A stretch of DNA of 64,000 nucleotides from Aristaeella hokkaidonensis. Its GTDB lineage: Bacteria > Bacillota > Clostridia > Christensenellales > Aristaeellaceae. A model generated the notes under the pieces. The model did no database searches, was not told the DNA's origin, and worked only from the letters and a program-made list of their open reading frames with translations. Position 1 is the stretch's first letter. Every line of letters starts with the position of its first letter. The DNA lies in the NCBI RefSeq assembly GCF_018128945.1, contig NZ_CP068393.1, positions 2,418,001 to 2,482,000 on the forward strand. Direction: 5' to 3'. Shown piece by piece: positions 40,147-49,122 of this stretch. Made by a program: the position numbers and the translations under genes.

Positions 40147-40812
40147 TTACTTTTTAGCGGTTTTCTCCAGCTTCTCAAGATCCTTCAGTACAACAGTTCC
40201 CCGCCGGTTTTCGATCAGGCCTTCCCCGGCGAAACGCTTGAGCATCCTGCCCACGGTTTCGCGAACGGAATTGACCTGGCGGGCCAGTTCTTCCTGGGTC
40301 ATCCGGATATCCCGGATCCCGGTTTTTTCGTAAGTTTCCAGCAGGTATTTGGCCAGCCGCTTATCCAGCCGGGAGAAGAGGGTCTGCTCAATCGCGGCAA
40401 CAACCTGGGAAAAACGCCGGGTCGCCAGCTCATAGGTAAAACAGCGCACATGGATATTATTCTCACAGAGATCACCGAACAGTTTCACGGGGACAATCAG
40501 GATACTGGCGGGCTGCTCAACCACCATATAGGACTCAAAGTTGATCTGTGCCAGCACGCTGGCAGCGGATATGATGCAGTCATCATCCTCTTCCAGCCGG
40601 AACAGGGTCACCTCCCTGCCTTCATCTGAAAGCAGATAAGCCCGGGAAGCCCCGCTGAGCAGATGGATCATGCCCACACATTCCACATCCGGACCAAAGA
40701 GCCGCTCTCCCGGCGCGTAATACCGGATATAGGCGGACTGCGCTACCTGCTGTTTCTCAGTCTCCGTAAGTTCTCCCCAGTAAGGGAGCTGTTTCAGCGT
40801 TTCTGCGTTCAT
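40147..40812 (-). CDS. Crp/Fnr family transcriptional regulator
   Basis: 221 residues. A cyclic-nucleotide-binding-type beta roll occupies about 10-125 (YYAPGERLFGPDVECVGMIH), followed by the long dimer helix and a winged helix at about 150-205 (MTQEELARQVNSVRETVGRM). The N-terminus lacks the four-Cys cluster of true Fnr, so the ligand is something else (the arginine deiminase or haem/redox types are possible). Target sites in this window could not be assigned. Confidence 0.93.
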   Translation of the reverse strand: MNAETLKQLPYWGELTETEKQQVAQSAYIRYYAPGERLFGPDVECVGMIHLLSGASRAYLLSDEGREVTLFRLEEDDDCIISAASVLAQINFESYMVVEQPASILIVPVKLFGDLCENNIHVRCFTYELATRRFSQVVAAIEQTLFSRLDKRLAKYLLETYEKTGIRDIRMTQEELARQVNSVRETVGRMLKRFAGEGLIENRRGTVVLKDLEKLEKTAKK

Positions 40813-40969
40813 CGGATGTCCCTCCTGTCAGATTCCCGGAACGGATCCCGGGGATTTTATTTGCCTGTGTTTATCTCCTTTGCGTTTTTCAATTGTTTAT
40901 GTATTGTTTTTTTCCTGTTTTCGTGTCACAATTGGGTTTCTCAGGCGTCTATTAGTATGAGGTGATCAG

Positions 40970-41215
40970 ATGCGGATTGATACATTCGGCCTCCCGGTGC
41001 CGGTTAAATGCCGGGATACAGTAAAAAAGCGGATCCCGCTCAGCTTCCGGCGTCCGGATAAAGCGGAAGCCCGGGAGCAGGAAATGGAAAAACTGCGCAA
41101 GATCTACGGTTTCCAGACCATGAGCGAACAGGAGATCGAGGAAAGAGCCGCCAGGGTCTGGAAGAAATTCACCCGGAAAGTCGGATGGGATAAAGAAGAA
41201 GAAAAGGAGAAATAA
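40970..41215 (+). CDS. small charged protein, unknown function
   Basis: 81 residues with GAGGTGAT before the ATG. The C-terminal half is a charged helix (KLRKIYGFQTMSEQEIEERA) ending in KEEEKEK. No signal peptide or membrane segment. No family recognised. Confidence 0.65.
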   Translation: MRIDTFGLPVPVKCRDTVKKRIPLSFRRPDKAEAREQEMEKLRKIYGFQTMSEQEIEERAARVWKKFTRKVGWDKEEEKEK

Positions 41216-41309
41216 TTTCTCCTGCGCGATGGATTATAAGCATTATCTTTCAACGTCAGTATAGCATTTTTTACACAATTTGACAATAATGTGACCACAT
41301 CACACAAAA

Positions 41310-41333
41310 CCGGCCGGCTTTTTTGCCGGCCGG
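41310..41333. terminator. bidirectional intrinsic terminator
   Basis: CCGGCCGGC/GCCGGCCGG around a TTTTTT loop, with an A-rich left flank that gives CCGGTTTTG on the minus strand; ends the flotillin gene. Confidence 0.8.
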
Positions 41334-41355
41334 CGCTGTTTTTCAGCTCAGCATT

Positions 41356-42849
41356 TTACACACCCGTATCGGTATCCGTTTCATCCACGGAAGTCTCATC
41401 CACGGGTTTCTCCGCAGGCGTTTCATCCTTTACTTCCTCTGCGGGCTTTTCGGCTTCCGCTTCCTGCGCGGCCTTGCCGATCAGTCCGCCGGTAGTTACA
41501 TTCCGGATGGCCTTGGGGATGTCCAGTCCGACAGCTTCCTTCACAGCCTCAAAGGTCTGCAGCATGGTGCCGGCAGTATCCCTCGCCATGGAGGTTGCTC
41601 CGCCTTCACCGAAGAGGATAATCTTTTCAGTCTTGCTCAGGGGCTCAGACACCGCGCGGGCGATGTCAGGCAGCTTTTCGGTAACCATCTGCATCATGGC
41701 AGCCTGGCCGTAGAGCTGCATGGCTTCCGCCTTTTTCCGCATAGCTTCGGCTTCCGCTTCACCCTTCATCCGGATGGCTTCCGCTTCCTTCTCAGCGGCA
41801 TACAGGGCGGCGTCCGCCTCCGCCTGCCTGCGGTATTTCTCCGCCTCGGCCTCAGCAATGGCGCGGTCCTTTTCAGCCTGTGCCTTTTCGCGGATCTCCA
41901 CGTTCAGCTTTTCACGTTCGATCTCAACCGCCTGCCGCTTCAGTTCCGTTTCCTTTTCAAGGCGGGTCATTTCAGCGGCCGCGTGCTCAGTGGCGAAGGT
42001 CTTGTTAATGCGTTCCTGCTCAATCCTGTAGGCCATTTCAGCCTTGGCGCGGGCTTCTTCCGTTTCCTGCTTGAAGGCAGCCTTCTGCACTTCCAGGTCA
42101 CGGTTCTGGCGGGCGATTTCAGCCTCAGCCTGCATCTCGGCAAACTTGGATTCCTTTTCCGCCGCGGCTTCAGCAATACGCTTGTCCTGTTCCTTCTCAG
42201 CGACGTTGCGGGCAGCCATGGTGTCGATCACTTTACCGTCCTTGTCGGCAAAGTTCTGGATCGTCAGGTTGATGATTTCAAGGCCCATGTTGTTCATATC
42301 GTTCATGGCGGCCTTGATGGATTCCTGGGCAAACTTGTCACGGTTCTGGACCAGCTCGGCGATGGTCATCTGGCCGATGATTTCACGCATATTGCCTTCC
42401 AGCACGTCCTTGGCCAGGGATTTGATCTGTTCAGCATTGTAATGCAGCAGCTGCTCGGCCGCGGTGGCGATGGACAGGTCGTCGGAACCGATCTTGATAT
42501 TGGCCACGGCGTCCACCAGCACGGAAATGTATTCCTTGGTAGGCACCGGCTGGGCCGTCTTGATGTCCACCTGGTTCAGGCACATATCCAGCTGGTCAAT
42601 CCGTTCAATGGCGGGAACATAGAAGGTCGCGCCGCCGCGGACGATCCGGTAACCGAACTTCTTGGCGGAAACCGTGCCATCGGGGTTGCGGACTTTATAA
42701 GTCCGGCGGAACAGGCCGGATACGATCAGGGCAGTATCCGGGGGCGCAATCTTGTACCGGGGGATGAACTTGAGCACGATGATGATCGCGACAATGGCGA
42801 TCAGGATCCAGTGCCAGCTGTTCTGGATGAAATTGAGAATTGCTTCCAT
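41356..42849 (-). CDS. flotillin-like SPFH-domain membrane protein
   Basis: 497 residues, AAAGGAG before the ATG. A transmembrane segment at about 12-28 (HWILIAIVAIIIVLKFIP) is followed by the SPFH/PHB domain (to about 200) and then 190 residues of Ala/Glu-rich coiled coil with EAEAEAIRMK-type repeats, then a C-terminal part (YGQAAMMQMVTEKLPDIARA) and an acidic Pro/Glu tail. Flotillins scaffold membrane microdomains and influence wall synthesis. The usual NfeD partner gene is absent next to it. Confidence 0.93.
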   Translation of the reverse strand: MEAILNFIQNSWHWILIAIVAIIIVLKFIPRYKIAPPDTALIVSGLFRRTYKVRNPDGTVSAKKFGYRIVRGGATFYVPAIERIDQLDMCLNQVDIKTAQPVPTKEYISVLVDAVANIKIGSDDLSIATAAEQLLHYNAEQIKSLAKDVLEGNMREIIGQMTIAELVQNRDKFAQESIKAAMNDMNNMGLEIINLTIQNFADKDGKVIDTMAARNVAEKEQDKRIAEAAAEKESKFAEMQAEAEIARQNRDLEVQKAAFKQETEEARAKAEMAYRIEQERINKTFATEHAAAEMTRLEKETELKRQAVEIEREKLNVEIREKAQAEKDRAIAEAEAEKYRRQAEADAALYAAEKEAEAIRMKGEAEAEAMRKKAEAMQLYGQAAMMQMVTEKLPDIARAVSEPLSKTEKIILFGEGGATSMARDTAGTMLQTFEAVKEAVGLDIPKAIRNVTTGGLIGKAAQEAEAEKPAEEVKDETPAEKPVDETSVDETDTDTGV

Positions 42850-42947
42850 GGGTTTACTCCTTTCAATGATTGATGTATGTCAGTTTATTATTCCCGTGTT
42901 ACATCCACCGTTTCGAAGGGGCTCACTCTCCGTTCATATGATCGCTT

Positions 42948-42972
42948 TGACGGTTTCCTTACCGTCGAAGTT
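42948..42972 (-). promoter_or_regulatory. hairpin in the flotillin leader
   Basis: TTCGACGGT with ACCGTCAAA (one wobble) around a six-base loop, 99 bases before the start codon. On the plus strand it is followed by TTATTTTA. Role unknown. Confidence 0.35.
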
Positions 42973-43022
42973 ATTTTATGATTTCTGGGATACATAATAC
43001 AGCACAAAGGCTGAAAAATAAA

Positions 43023-43044
43023 CCGGTCTATTTTGCAGGACCGG
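43023..43044 (-). terminator. intrinsic terminator of the one-module LRR gene
   Basis: CCGGTC/GACCGG with a ten-base loop, followed by TTTATTTTTCAG on the minus strand. Confidence 0.7.
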
Positions 43045-43064
43045 AAAAAAACGGGCTTTTTCCA

Positions 43065-43526
43065 TTACACTGTCCGGTATGCATACGGCAGCTGGTTGCT
43101 GATGCAGTACGCTTCCGCATAGCTGCCCTCCGCGACGTAGATCATCTCCAGGCTTTCACTGCCGTCAAAAACGGAATCCCCGATGGAAGTGACCGTATCC
43201 GGCAGGACAATCTCCCGCAGGCCCGGGCAGAAAGCAAAGGCGTAATTACCGATGGAGGTAACCCCGTCTTCCACCACAATCCGGGAGATTTTGTGATCCT
43301 CCCAGGGCGTATCCACACACAGCATGCGGCGATTACCATCCGCGTCGCGGTCTCCGAAGATTCCTTTATAATCGTTCATCCGTCCGCTGCCGGTGATTGT
43401 CAGCGTACCGTCCTTCAGGTTCCATTTCAGGTTTTCCCCGCAGGAGCTTTTCATGCCGTATATCAGCATAAGCAAAACCGCGACAAGCAGCAGCAAAATC
43501 CACATTTTGCTTTTTCGGATGTCCAT
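43065..43526 (-). CDS. BspA-like leucine-rich repeat protein, single module
   Basis: 153 residues from the ATG at 43526 (GGAGG nine bases upstream). A transmembrane anchor (MWILLLLVAVLLMLIYGM) precedes one complete module: CGENLKWNLKDGTLTITGSG, a linker, LRR_5 repeats (GVTSIGNYAFAFCPGLREIV, LPDTVTSIGDSVF) and the terminal YAEAYCISNQLPYAY. Each of the five modules of the 1106-residue protein nearby has this plan. It is surface-exposed but membrane-held, perhaps for adhesion or ligand binding. Confidence 0.9.
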   Translation of the reverse strand: MDIRKSKMWILLLLVAVLLMLIYGMKSSCGENLKWNLKDGTLTITGSGRMNDYKGIFGDRDADGNRRMLCVDTPWEDHKISRIVVEDGVTSIGNYAFAFCPGLREIVLPDTVTSIGDSVFDGSESLEMIYVAEGSYAEAYCISNQLPYAYRTV

Positions 43527-43659
43527 TGAATATGCCTCCGGATAATCTGTCATAATCTGTCAGTCAATGAACGCGACTGGGATCACATTCCTTCCCTGTT
43601 TCACGTTCCGGCCGGAACAAAGCTCTCCGACCCTATGATAAAAAGTATATAAACCGGCT

Positions 43660-43699
43660 GTATCAAAGTCATCAACGTGATGTAACAATGGTGTAAATT
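43660..43699 (-). promoter_or_regulatory. conserved 40-bp element, copy 1
   Basis: 35 of 40 bases match the element at 47705-47744. It contains the direct repeat TGTAA-N6-TGTAA (plus strand), identical in both copies while most of the spacer varies. It lies 134 bases before the one-module LRR gene start, with a TATATACT downstream. Confidence 0.65.
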
Positions 43700-43735
43700 G
43701 TACCGGTCTGCTTCCCGGCGCGGCACAAAAAGGGG

Positions 43736-43756
43736 CAGTGCGGTTTTTCCGCACTG
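43736..43756 (-). terminator. intrinsic terminator
   Basis: CAGTGCGG/CCGCACTG around five bases, followed by CCCCTTTTTG on the minus strand; ends the LRR/membrane-protein operon. Confidence 0.8.
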
Positions 43757-43779
43757 TCACACTTGTTTTTCTTCACATG

Positions 43780-44334
43780 TTATGCTTTGTCGGGCTTATG
43801 AACGCCGATATACCAGTTCTCATCCACTTCCGCGATTTCATAATAGGCCGCCTGGAGATACCCCTCCTGAAGGAGTGCCGCCTCCGGGTCTTTTTCCGTA
43901 TGCGGGAGGTAGAACATCTTGATCCGGCTGTAATTCTCCCCGGCCAGCTCAATGTTGAGGATCTCACCGTTGCTGCCATCATACTTGATCATCGTCAGTC
44001 CTTTGAGCAGGGAAAACGCGCCCAGCATGGCGCTCTGTTCTTCCTTCGCGAAGTACGCATCATTCTTCAGTTCCTCCAGGCTGTGCAGGCTCGCATTATA
44101 CGGATGGACATGCTTAAACAGATAGCTGTTGAACTCCTGCTTTCCCAGCATAATAGAGGCGGCAGCCGTCAGCCGGCTGTTCGTTTCCGGATCTGCAAGC
44201 AGTCTGCGGCAGTCCTCCAGCGTTGTCCTCTCCGGCTGTTTCCTGCCGGACATGGACGCCATTGCGCCGGCCGCGATCAAAATCAGTACGACCAGGATCA
44301 GCCAAAACCGGTATCTCTTCACAAACTTTTTCAT
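43780..44334 (-). CDS. membrane-anchored protein of unknown function, partner of LRR protein
   Basis: 184 residues with an N-terminal anchor (FWLILVVLILIAAGAMASM) after a basic MKKFVKRYR. The outer part is helical, then beta, ending ADENWYIG-like VDENWYIGVHKPDKA. Its ATG follows the stop of the five-module LRR gene with no gap, and the ribosome site is within that gene, so expression is coupled. No family recognised; it may assist or anchor the LRR protein. Confidence 0.75.
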   Translation of the reverse strand: MKKFVKRYRFWLILVVLILIAAGAMASMSGRKQPERTTLEDCRRLLADPETNSRLTAAASIMLGKQEFNSYLFKHVHPYNASLHSLEELKNDAYFAKEEQSAMLGAFSLLKGLTMIKYDGSNGEILNIELAGENYSRIKMFYLPHTEKDPEAALLQEGYLQAAYYEIAEVDENWYIGVHKPDKA

Positions 44335-47300
44335 TTACTCATTCTCCGCGTATGAATATGCAATGCTGTTTCTGATACAGTATTTTTCCACCCGTCCGCC
44401 CTTCTCAGCAAGGATGAGCTCCAGGTCAGGACATTCTTCAAACACAGAACTGCCGATGGAAATCACAGAAGCGGGAATCCTGAGCTTCGTCAGGTTTGTA
44501 CAGTGGGAAAACGCGTAATCGCTGATGGATTTAACCCCTTCCGGAATCGTGATTTCCCGCAGTTCAGAACAGTACTCGAATACGCCGTATTCAATCCGTT
44601 TGAGACCGGAGGGCATTTTCACCCGTTTCAGCCCTGTGCAGTTGTAGAATGCGTCCGACGCAATATTGGTTACGGTATCTGGAATATCTATCTCAGTGAT
44701 CGCACAGTGTTCAAAAGCAGCTGTTCCGATGGACGTGAGGGTTTCCGGCAAAGTGACCCGCGTCACGCCATACTGAAGCGCAAACGCGCGGTTCCCGATG
44801 GAGACAACCCCCTCCTCAACAATGACCGTATCAAATCCCAATCCGTTCCATGGAGCGGTCGAGCCTGTAATGTACGTTTCTTCGATATAATCGTCGTAGT
44901 CGTACATTTTTCCTGTGCCGGAGATGGTCAGCGTACTGTTCTCCAGCTTCCAGGTCACATGATTGCCGCAGGTGCCTGACGTCTCATCCGTGGGTATCTC
45001 CGGTTTGGTTCCATCCGGATAGGAATACGCTACTTTCTTTTCCCTGCAGTATTTTTCCGCGTAGCTGCCCTGTACAACAATACAGTTTTCCGGACCGTTT
45101 TCAAAAGCCTGGGTTCCGATCATGATGACAGAAGCCGGAATGGTCAGCTCCTTCAGGCTCATGCACGATGAAAAAGCAAGGGGTTCTATCCGCTGAAGGG
45201 AATCGGGAAGGATCATTTCCTTCAGGCAGGGACAACTGTTGAACGCAGACTCCGGAATAATTTTCAGCCCGACAGGCAGGCGGACGCTGATCAGGAAATC
45301 ACAGCCGGCAAAAGCATTTTTCCCGATGGAAGTGACAGAATCGGGAATAACGGCTTCCTCCAGGGATGTGAAAGCAAAAGCAAATGATCCGATTGCTTCC
45401 AGCGTATCCGGCAGCTGAATGCTCTCAAGCGTATCGCAGCTGAAGAAAGCGCTGCTCCCGATACGGGTTACCCCCTGCCCGATCACAACTTTCCTGACGC
45501 CGCGGCCCGACCACGGGGCGCTGGTATCCAGTTCCGTACCGGTTCCGTCCTGATCCAGGTACAGGTTTTCATAGTCATCCATTTTCCCGAAACCGGAAAT
45601 GGTCAGCGTGCCGTCATTATCCAGTTTCCAGGTCAGGTTCTGACCGCAGATGCCGTAGGGTGCCTCGGTCGGAATAGCTTCCGGACTGCTTCCTGTATAA
45701 ACGTATCCGATTCCCTTCCGGATGCAGTACTGCTCCGCATAGCTGTCCTTCGGCACGATAACGGCCCGCAGCGCCTGGCATCCGTCAAAAGCATACTCTC
45801 CGATGGTCTCAAGGGAGGCAGGCAGGGTAGCGGTTTTCAGCACCGTACAGTTATGGAACGCATACATTCCGACCTCCCTGACCGCATCCGGCAGGGTGAT
45901 CTCCGTAAGCTTGATGCACATCCGGAACGCAGCCGCGCCGACAGACGTCAGGGAAGCAGGGAGCCGGATCTCCGTCAGGCCGGTACATTCATTGAATGCC
46001 AGCATCCCGATTGCTGTTACCGAATCGGGCAGGGTCACGGTCTTCAGTTCCCTGCAGTTATCAAACGCGCCGTATTCCACAGAGGTGAGCGTAGCAGGCA
46101 GGGTAATCTCCGTCATGGCGCAGTTTTCAAAGGCATAGGCACCAATGGAGGTAACCCCTTCCTCAATCACAACACGGGTGACTTTGCTGCCATCCCACGG
46201 CGCGGACGACCTGATCACCGGCGCTGCTCCATCCTGGGCGGGATCTTCCCCGACCTGTTCATAATTATCCATCATGCCCGTACCGGAAATCCTCAGCGTA
46301 CCGTCTTCTTCCAGTATCCAGGCCAGGTCAGGACCGCAGGTATTTTTCACCTTCTCCACAGCAATCTGTGCGGGAGCAGGTGTTTCCCCGGGCACGGCGT
46401 CTCCGCTGTTATACGGGAGATTATTCTCAATGCAATACTGTTCAGCATAACTTCCCGGTTTCACGGCAATGTTCTTCAGCTTTCCGCAGCCGGCGAACGC
46501 GTCCTCTCCGACGGAGCTGACAGAAGCCGGCAGAGTGAGCGTTTTCAGGCTTCCGCACTGGCTGAACGCTTTCTTTCCGATTTCGATCACGCCTTCCGGC
46601 AGGGTAATTTCACGCAGCAGGGTACATTTTTCAAAGGCAAATTTTCCGATTTCCGTCACCGTATCAGGCAGGACAACCGTTTTCAGCTGTTCGCATCCCC
46701 AGAACGCGAAAGCACCGATGGAAGTAATACCGGGCTCCACCACCACCTGCGTAATTTTCTGTCCGTCCCAGGGCGCGGACGTCTGCTGGCTGCCGCCCAT
46801 CATGCGCATATAGTCATCCATTTTCCCCGTGCCGGAAACGGTCAGGGTGCCGTTCTCCAGCTTCCAGCCTATGCCGTCCCCGCCTTCATCGCCGAAGACC
46901 ACAGGCGCCTGTGCATAGGTGTATGGCAGACCGGCTTCCGCGCAGAACTTTTCAGCATAGCTGTCCTTTTCCACGACCACCTTCCCAAGGCTTTCACAGG
47001 ACATGAAAGCTTCGGCCCCGATCCATTTCAGGGAAGCCGGCAGGTTAATCTCCTTCAGGCTGAAACAGCCATTGAACGTCATATCCGCAATGGACTTCAC
47101 ATTGTCAGGCAGGGTAATTGTTTCAACGGCATTGCAGCACTGGAATGCCCCGTAATCAAGATCAGTAAGTGCTTCCGGCAGGATAATGCTCTTCAGCCCC
47201 CGGCAGTCCCCGAAAGCAGAAACACCGATTGTCTCAACACCCTCCGGGAAAATAAAGTCCGTCATGTTTTCACAGTAACAGAACGCCTCATCCCCGATGG

Positions 47301-47655
47301 ATTTCAGGGTATCCGGCAGGGAAACGGTAATCAGGTCAATCTGGCAGTTAAACGCGTTGGCACCGATGGACGTAACGCCTTCCTCAATCACAAGGGAGCT
47401 GAACTTCAGCCCGTCCCATGGCGCGGTTGTGCCGGGCACAGTATACCAAAGATACGGTTTCTGTACGTTTTCATCCGTTCTGAAATCCGGCATTTCCCCC
47501 GTGCCGGAAATCGTCAGCGTTTCGTTTTCCACTTTCCAGATCAGATTATCGCCGCAGGTGCCCGCTTCATCTGCCACGGCACGCATGCCAAACACTGCTG
47601 TAAGCAGCAAGGCGAACAGCAGGCAGATCCATAATCTGTACCTGAATGGTTTCAT
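44335..47655 (-). CDS. large secreted BspA-like leucine-rich repeat protein, five modules
   Basis: 1106 residues; GGAGGGG before the ATG; signal peptide RLWICLLFALLLTAVFGMRA. Five modules start near residues 33, 258, 440, 670 and 897, each with a C-G-x-x-(L/V)-x-W-K-(L/V)-(E/D)-N-x-TL-(T/R)-(I/V)-SG-x-G-(K/E)-M motif followed by four to seven LRR_5 repeats (EGVTSIGANAF, LPDTLKSIGDEAF) and closed by YAE-(K/Q)-(Y/F)-C. Module 2 has lost the CG pair. There is no LPxTG or other anchor, so attachment is unknown. Such proteins bind host or matrix components. Confidence 0.93.
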   Translation of the reverse strand: MKPFRYRLWICLLFALLLTAVFGMRAVADEAGTCGDNLIWKVENETLTISGTGEMPDFRTDENVQKPYLWYTVPGTTAPWDGLKFSSLVIEEGVTSIGANAFNCQIDLITVSLPDTLKSIGDEAFCYCENMTDFIFPEGVETIGVSAFGDCRGLKSIILPEALTDLDYGAFQCCNAVETITLPDNVKSIADMTFNGCFSLKEINLPASLKWIGAEAFMSCESLGKVVVEKDSYAEKFCAEAGLPYTYAQAPVVFGDEGGDGIGWKLENGTLTVSGTGKMDDYMRMMGGSQQTSAPWDGQKITQVVVEPGITSIGAFAFWGCEQLKTVVLPDTVTEIGKFAFEKCTLLREITLPEGVIEIGKKAFSQCGSLKTLTLPASVSSVGEDAFAGCGKLKNIAVKPGSYAEQYCIENNLPYNSGDAVPGETPAPAQIAVEKVKNTCGPDLAWILEEDGTLRISGTGMMDNYEQVGEDPAQDGAAPVIRSSAPWDGSKVTRVVIEEGVTSIGAYAFENCAMTEITLPATLTSVEYGAFDNCRELKTVTLPDSVTAIGMLAFNECTGLTEIRLPASLTSVGAAAFRMCIKLTEITLPDAVREVGMYAFHNCTVLKTATLPASLETIGEYAFDGCQALRAVIVPKDSYAEQYCIRKGIGYVYTGSSPEAIPTEAPYGICGQNLTWKLDNDGTLTISGFGKMDDYENLYLDQDGTGTELDTSAPWSGRGVRKVVIGQGVTRIGSSAFFSCDTLESIQLPDTLEAIGSFAFAFTSLEEAVIPDSVTSIGKNAFAGCDFLISVRLPVGLKIIPESAFNSCPCLKEMILPDSLQRIEPLAFSSCMSLKELTIPASVIMIGTQAFENGPENCIVVQGSYAEKYCREKKVAYSYPDGTKPEIPTDETSGTCGNHVTWKLENSTLTISGTGKMYDYDDYIEETYITGSTAPWNGLGFDTVIVEEGVVSIGNRAFALQYGVTRVTLPETLTSIGTAAFEHCAITEIDIPDTVTNIASDAFYNCTGLKRVKMPSGLKRIEYGVFEYCSELREITIPEGVKSISDYAFSHCTNLTKLRIPASVISIGSSVFEECPDLELILAEKGGRVEKYCIRNSIAYSYAENE

Positions 47656-47704
47656 GCGTAACCCCTCCGTGTCAATCTGACAATTCCATTATATAGGAAG
47701 AAGT

Positions 47705-47744
47705 GTATCAAGGTCATTAACGCGATGTAACAACGTTGTAAATT
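47705..47744 (-). promoter_or_regulatory. conserved 40-bp element, copy 2
   Basis: Same element as before the one-module gene, here 50 bases upstream of the five-module gene. A TATAAT lies 12 bases downstream of its TTGATACA end on the minus strand. The 11-bp spaced TGTAA repeats resemble OmpR/PhoB-type boxes. Confidence 0.65.
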
Positions 47745-47764
47745 TTTTCCCGGAAAAGCAGAAC

Positions 47765-47792
47765 AGCCGGAGGAGGAAATCCCTCCGCCGGC
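47765..47792 (-). terminator. probable terminator
   Basis: AGCCGGAGGAGG and CCTCCGCCGGC with one mismatch, then TGTTCTGCTTTT on the minus strand; directly after the nuclease-like gene. Confidence 0.55.
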
Positions 47793-47794
47793 CG

Positions 47795-48487
47795 TCAGTT
47801 CCAGTCTTCAATTGTCAGCTGCTCCGGTTCCCGGACAAGGCCGTGGCAGTATCCGTAATACCAGCATTCATAAGGCTTTGAGCATTGTTCGCCGCAGGGC
47901 ACGTCCGGTTCTTCCCGCTCCTTGGTCATACGGTTCAGATCCCAGATGTTGTCATTGATCCAGTCGTAGTATTCCCGGGCCTGTTTTGTGACGTCATTGG
48001 AGACGAAAGGGTTCTCCTCATCCGGGCCATGGGTCACAATAAAGATCCGGTCAATCCGAAGGCCTGTCCTCCGGATAATGTAGTACTGAAAGGCCGCGTC
48101 CCGGATAAACTGCTCATAGACTGCCGGCGCGTTCTTTACCTCATACAGGTCATGGCCGGTTTCCGTCTTCCGCAGGAGATCCACGGCACAGTAGTTGTTG
48201 TAATTGCTGAAGGCCGCCTCGCAGATCACCGGCACACCCCGGAGCAGGGCATCCTGCGTTCTGGCCAGCATGGCCTGCTTGTCCGGAATCCGGGTTCCCG
48301 GCCGGTATACTGTCATTTCCTCATAGGGGCCGAACATGGCCATGGCCCGGTCGCCGAAATCGTTGCCCGCGTCCAGCCGGACCTGGACCTCCGGCGGAAT
48401 GACCCGCAGCCCGGGCTTGTGCCTGTCCAGCCAGAGCATCTTCCGGCACTGCATGCCCCGCATAAAATCCGTTTTGGTAATGGCCAT
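47795..48487 (-). CDS. Cas4/RecB-like nuclease domain protein (DUF2779-type N-domain, stand-alone)
   Basis: 230 residues from the ATG at 48487 (GGAAGGAAG upstream). PD-(D/E)XK features: AVDLL near 112 and YEVKNA near 124, with a Glu in EAAFSNYNN. Four cysteines in the Cas4/AddB pattern, one at the N-terminus (MQCRKMLW) and three or four at the end (CGEQCSKPYECWYYGYC), suggest a 4Fe-4S cluster. The N-terminal TKTDFMRGMQCRKMLWLDRH is like DUF2779 proteins, which are about twice as long. No cas genes or CRISPR array are in the window, so a repair or processing role is more likely. Confidence 0.78.
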   Translation of the reverse strand: MAITKTDFMRGMQCRKMLWLDRHKPGLRVIPPEVQVRLDAGNDFGDRAMAMFGPYEEMTVYRPGTRIPDKQAMLARTQDALLRGVPVICEAAFSNYNNYCAVDLLRKTETGHDLYEVKNAPAVYEQFIRDAAFQYYIIRRTGLRIDRIFIVTHGPDEENPFVSNDVTKQAREYYDWINDNIWDLNRMTKEREEPDVPCGEQCSKPYECWYYGYCHGLVREPEQLTIEDWN

Positions 48488-48736
48488 GGTTTCTTCCTTC
48501 CGGCACGTTATTTCCCGCAGATTATACCATTTTTGCCAGGCAGGAACAATCCGGGCCCGCCGCAAAGCGTGTATTGCGCATCCGCGTCACGGGAACTTCT
48601 GAACGCCTATTTTTCACCAGCCGGACAATAACCCCCCTGTATTGTTCCGTCTTCGCCCTGTTTTCCCGGATCCGGACATGGTACACTTGCATTGTCGGAT
48701 AATAGACCCGGATTGATTGAAAGGAGGATCATTCCC

Positions 48737-49120
48737 ATGCGGACCGACTGGGTCATGAGAAGTTTCCCGGAAGAAGAGAAAAAGCAGCCCCCGCGTCAGG
48801 AGGACAAGCCCATCTCCCCCGCGGTCGGACTGGGTATCGTGGCATTCTTCATATTTCTTCCTTTTGTGGGCAAACTTTTCAGCGCTGTCCTCCTCGTATT
48901 CGGGACCATCTTCCGTTTCCTCTCCGGCATACTGAAGGAATTCTTCCGCGCCGCTCCTGATGAAGCTGCTTTCCTGACCGGCGTCTGCATCGGCCTGAGG
49001 CTGTATTTCCGTTTCCGCAGGAACAAAAACACCGCTGAAGAACCGAAGGCGCAGCAGCCTTCCGCCGACGTACCGGAAGAAGAAATTCCCGCACCCCAGG
49101 TTCATCATGCAATCAAATAA
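48737..49120 (+). CDS. small membrane protein, unknown function
   Basis: 127 residues from the ATG at 48737 with AAAGGAGG nine bases upstream. A Pro/Lys-rich cytoplasmic start is followed by two hydrophobic stretches (AVGLGIVAFFIFLPFVGKLF and SAVLLVFGTIFRFLSGIL), a third short one, then a basic FRFRRNK and an acidic, Pro-rich tail. The plan resembles the protein at 53035. No family recognised. Confidence 0.7.
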   Translation: MRTDWVMRSFPEEEKKQPPRQEDKPISPAVGLGIVAFFIFLPFVGKLFSAVLLVFGTIFRFLSGILKEFFRAAPDEAAFLTGVCIGLRLYFRFRRNKNTAEEPKAQQPSADVPEEEIPAPQVHHAIK

Positions 49121-49122
49121 AC

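Noticed and set aside
40970..41215. Short charged protein as an antitoxin
   Set aside because: No toxin gene is adjacent and the fold cannot be recognised; kept only as an unknown gene.
45853..47634. 593-codon open frame antisense to the five-module LRR gene
   Set aside because: The internal repeats of the LRR gene keep the opposite frame open. The product is a repeat artefact and there is no start signal.
47795..48487. Cas4 of a CRISPR system
   Set aside because: No other cas gene or array is in the window, and the N-terminal sequence is closer to DUF2779-type proteins.
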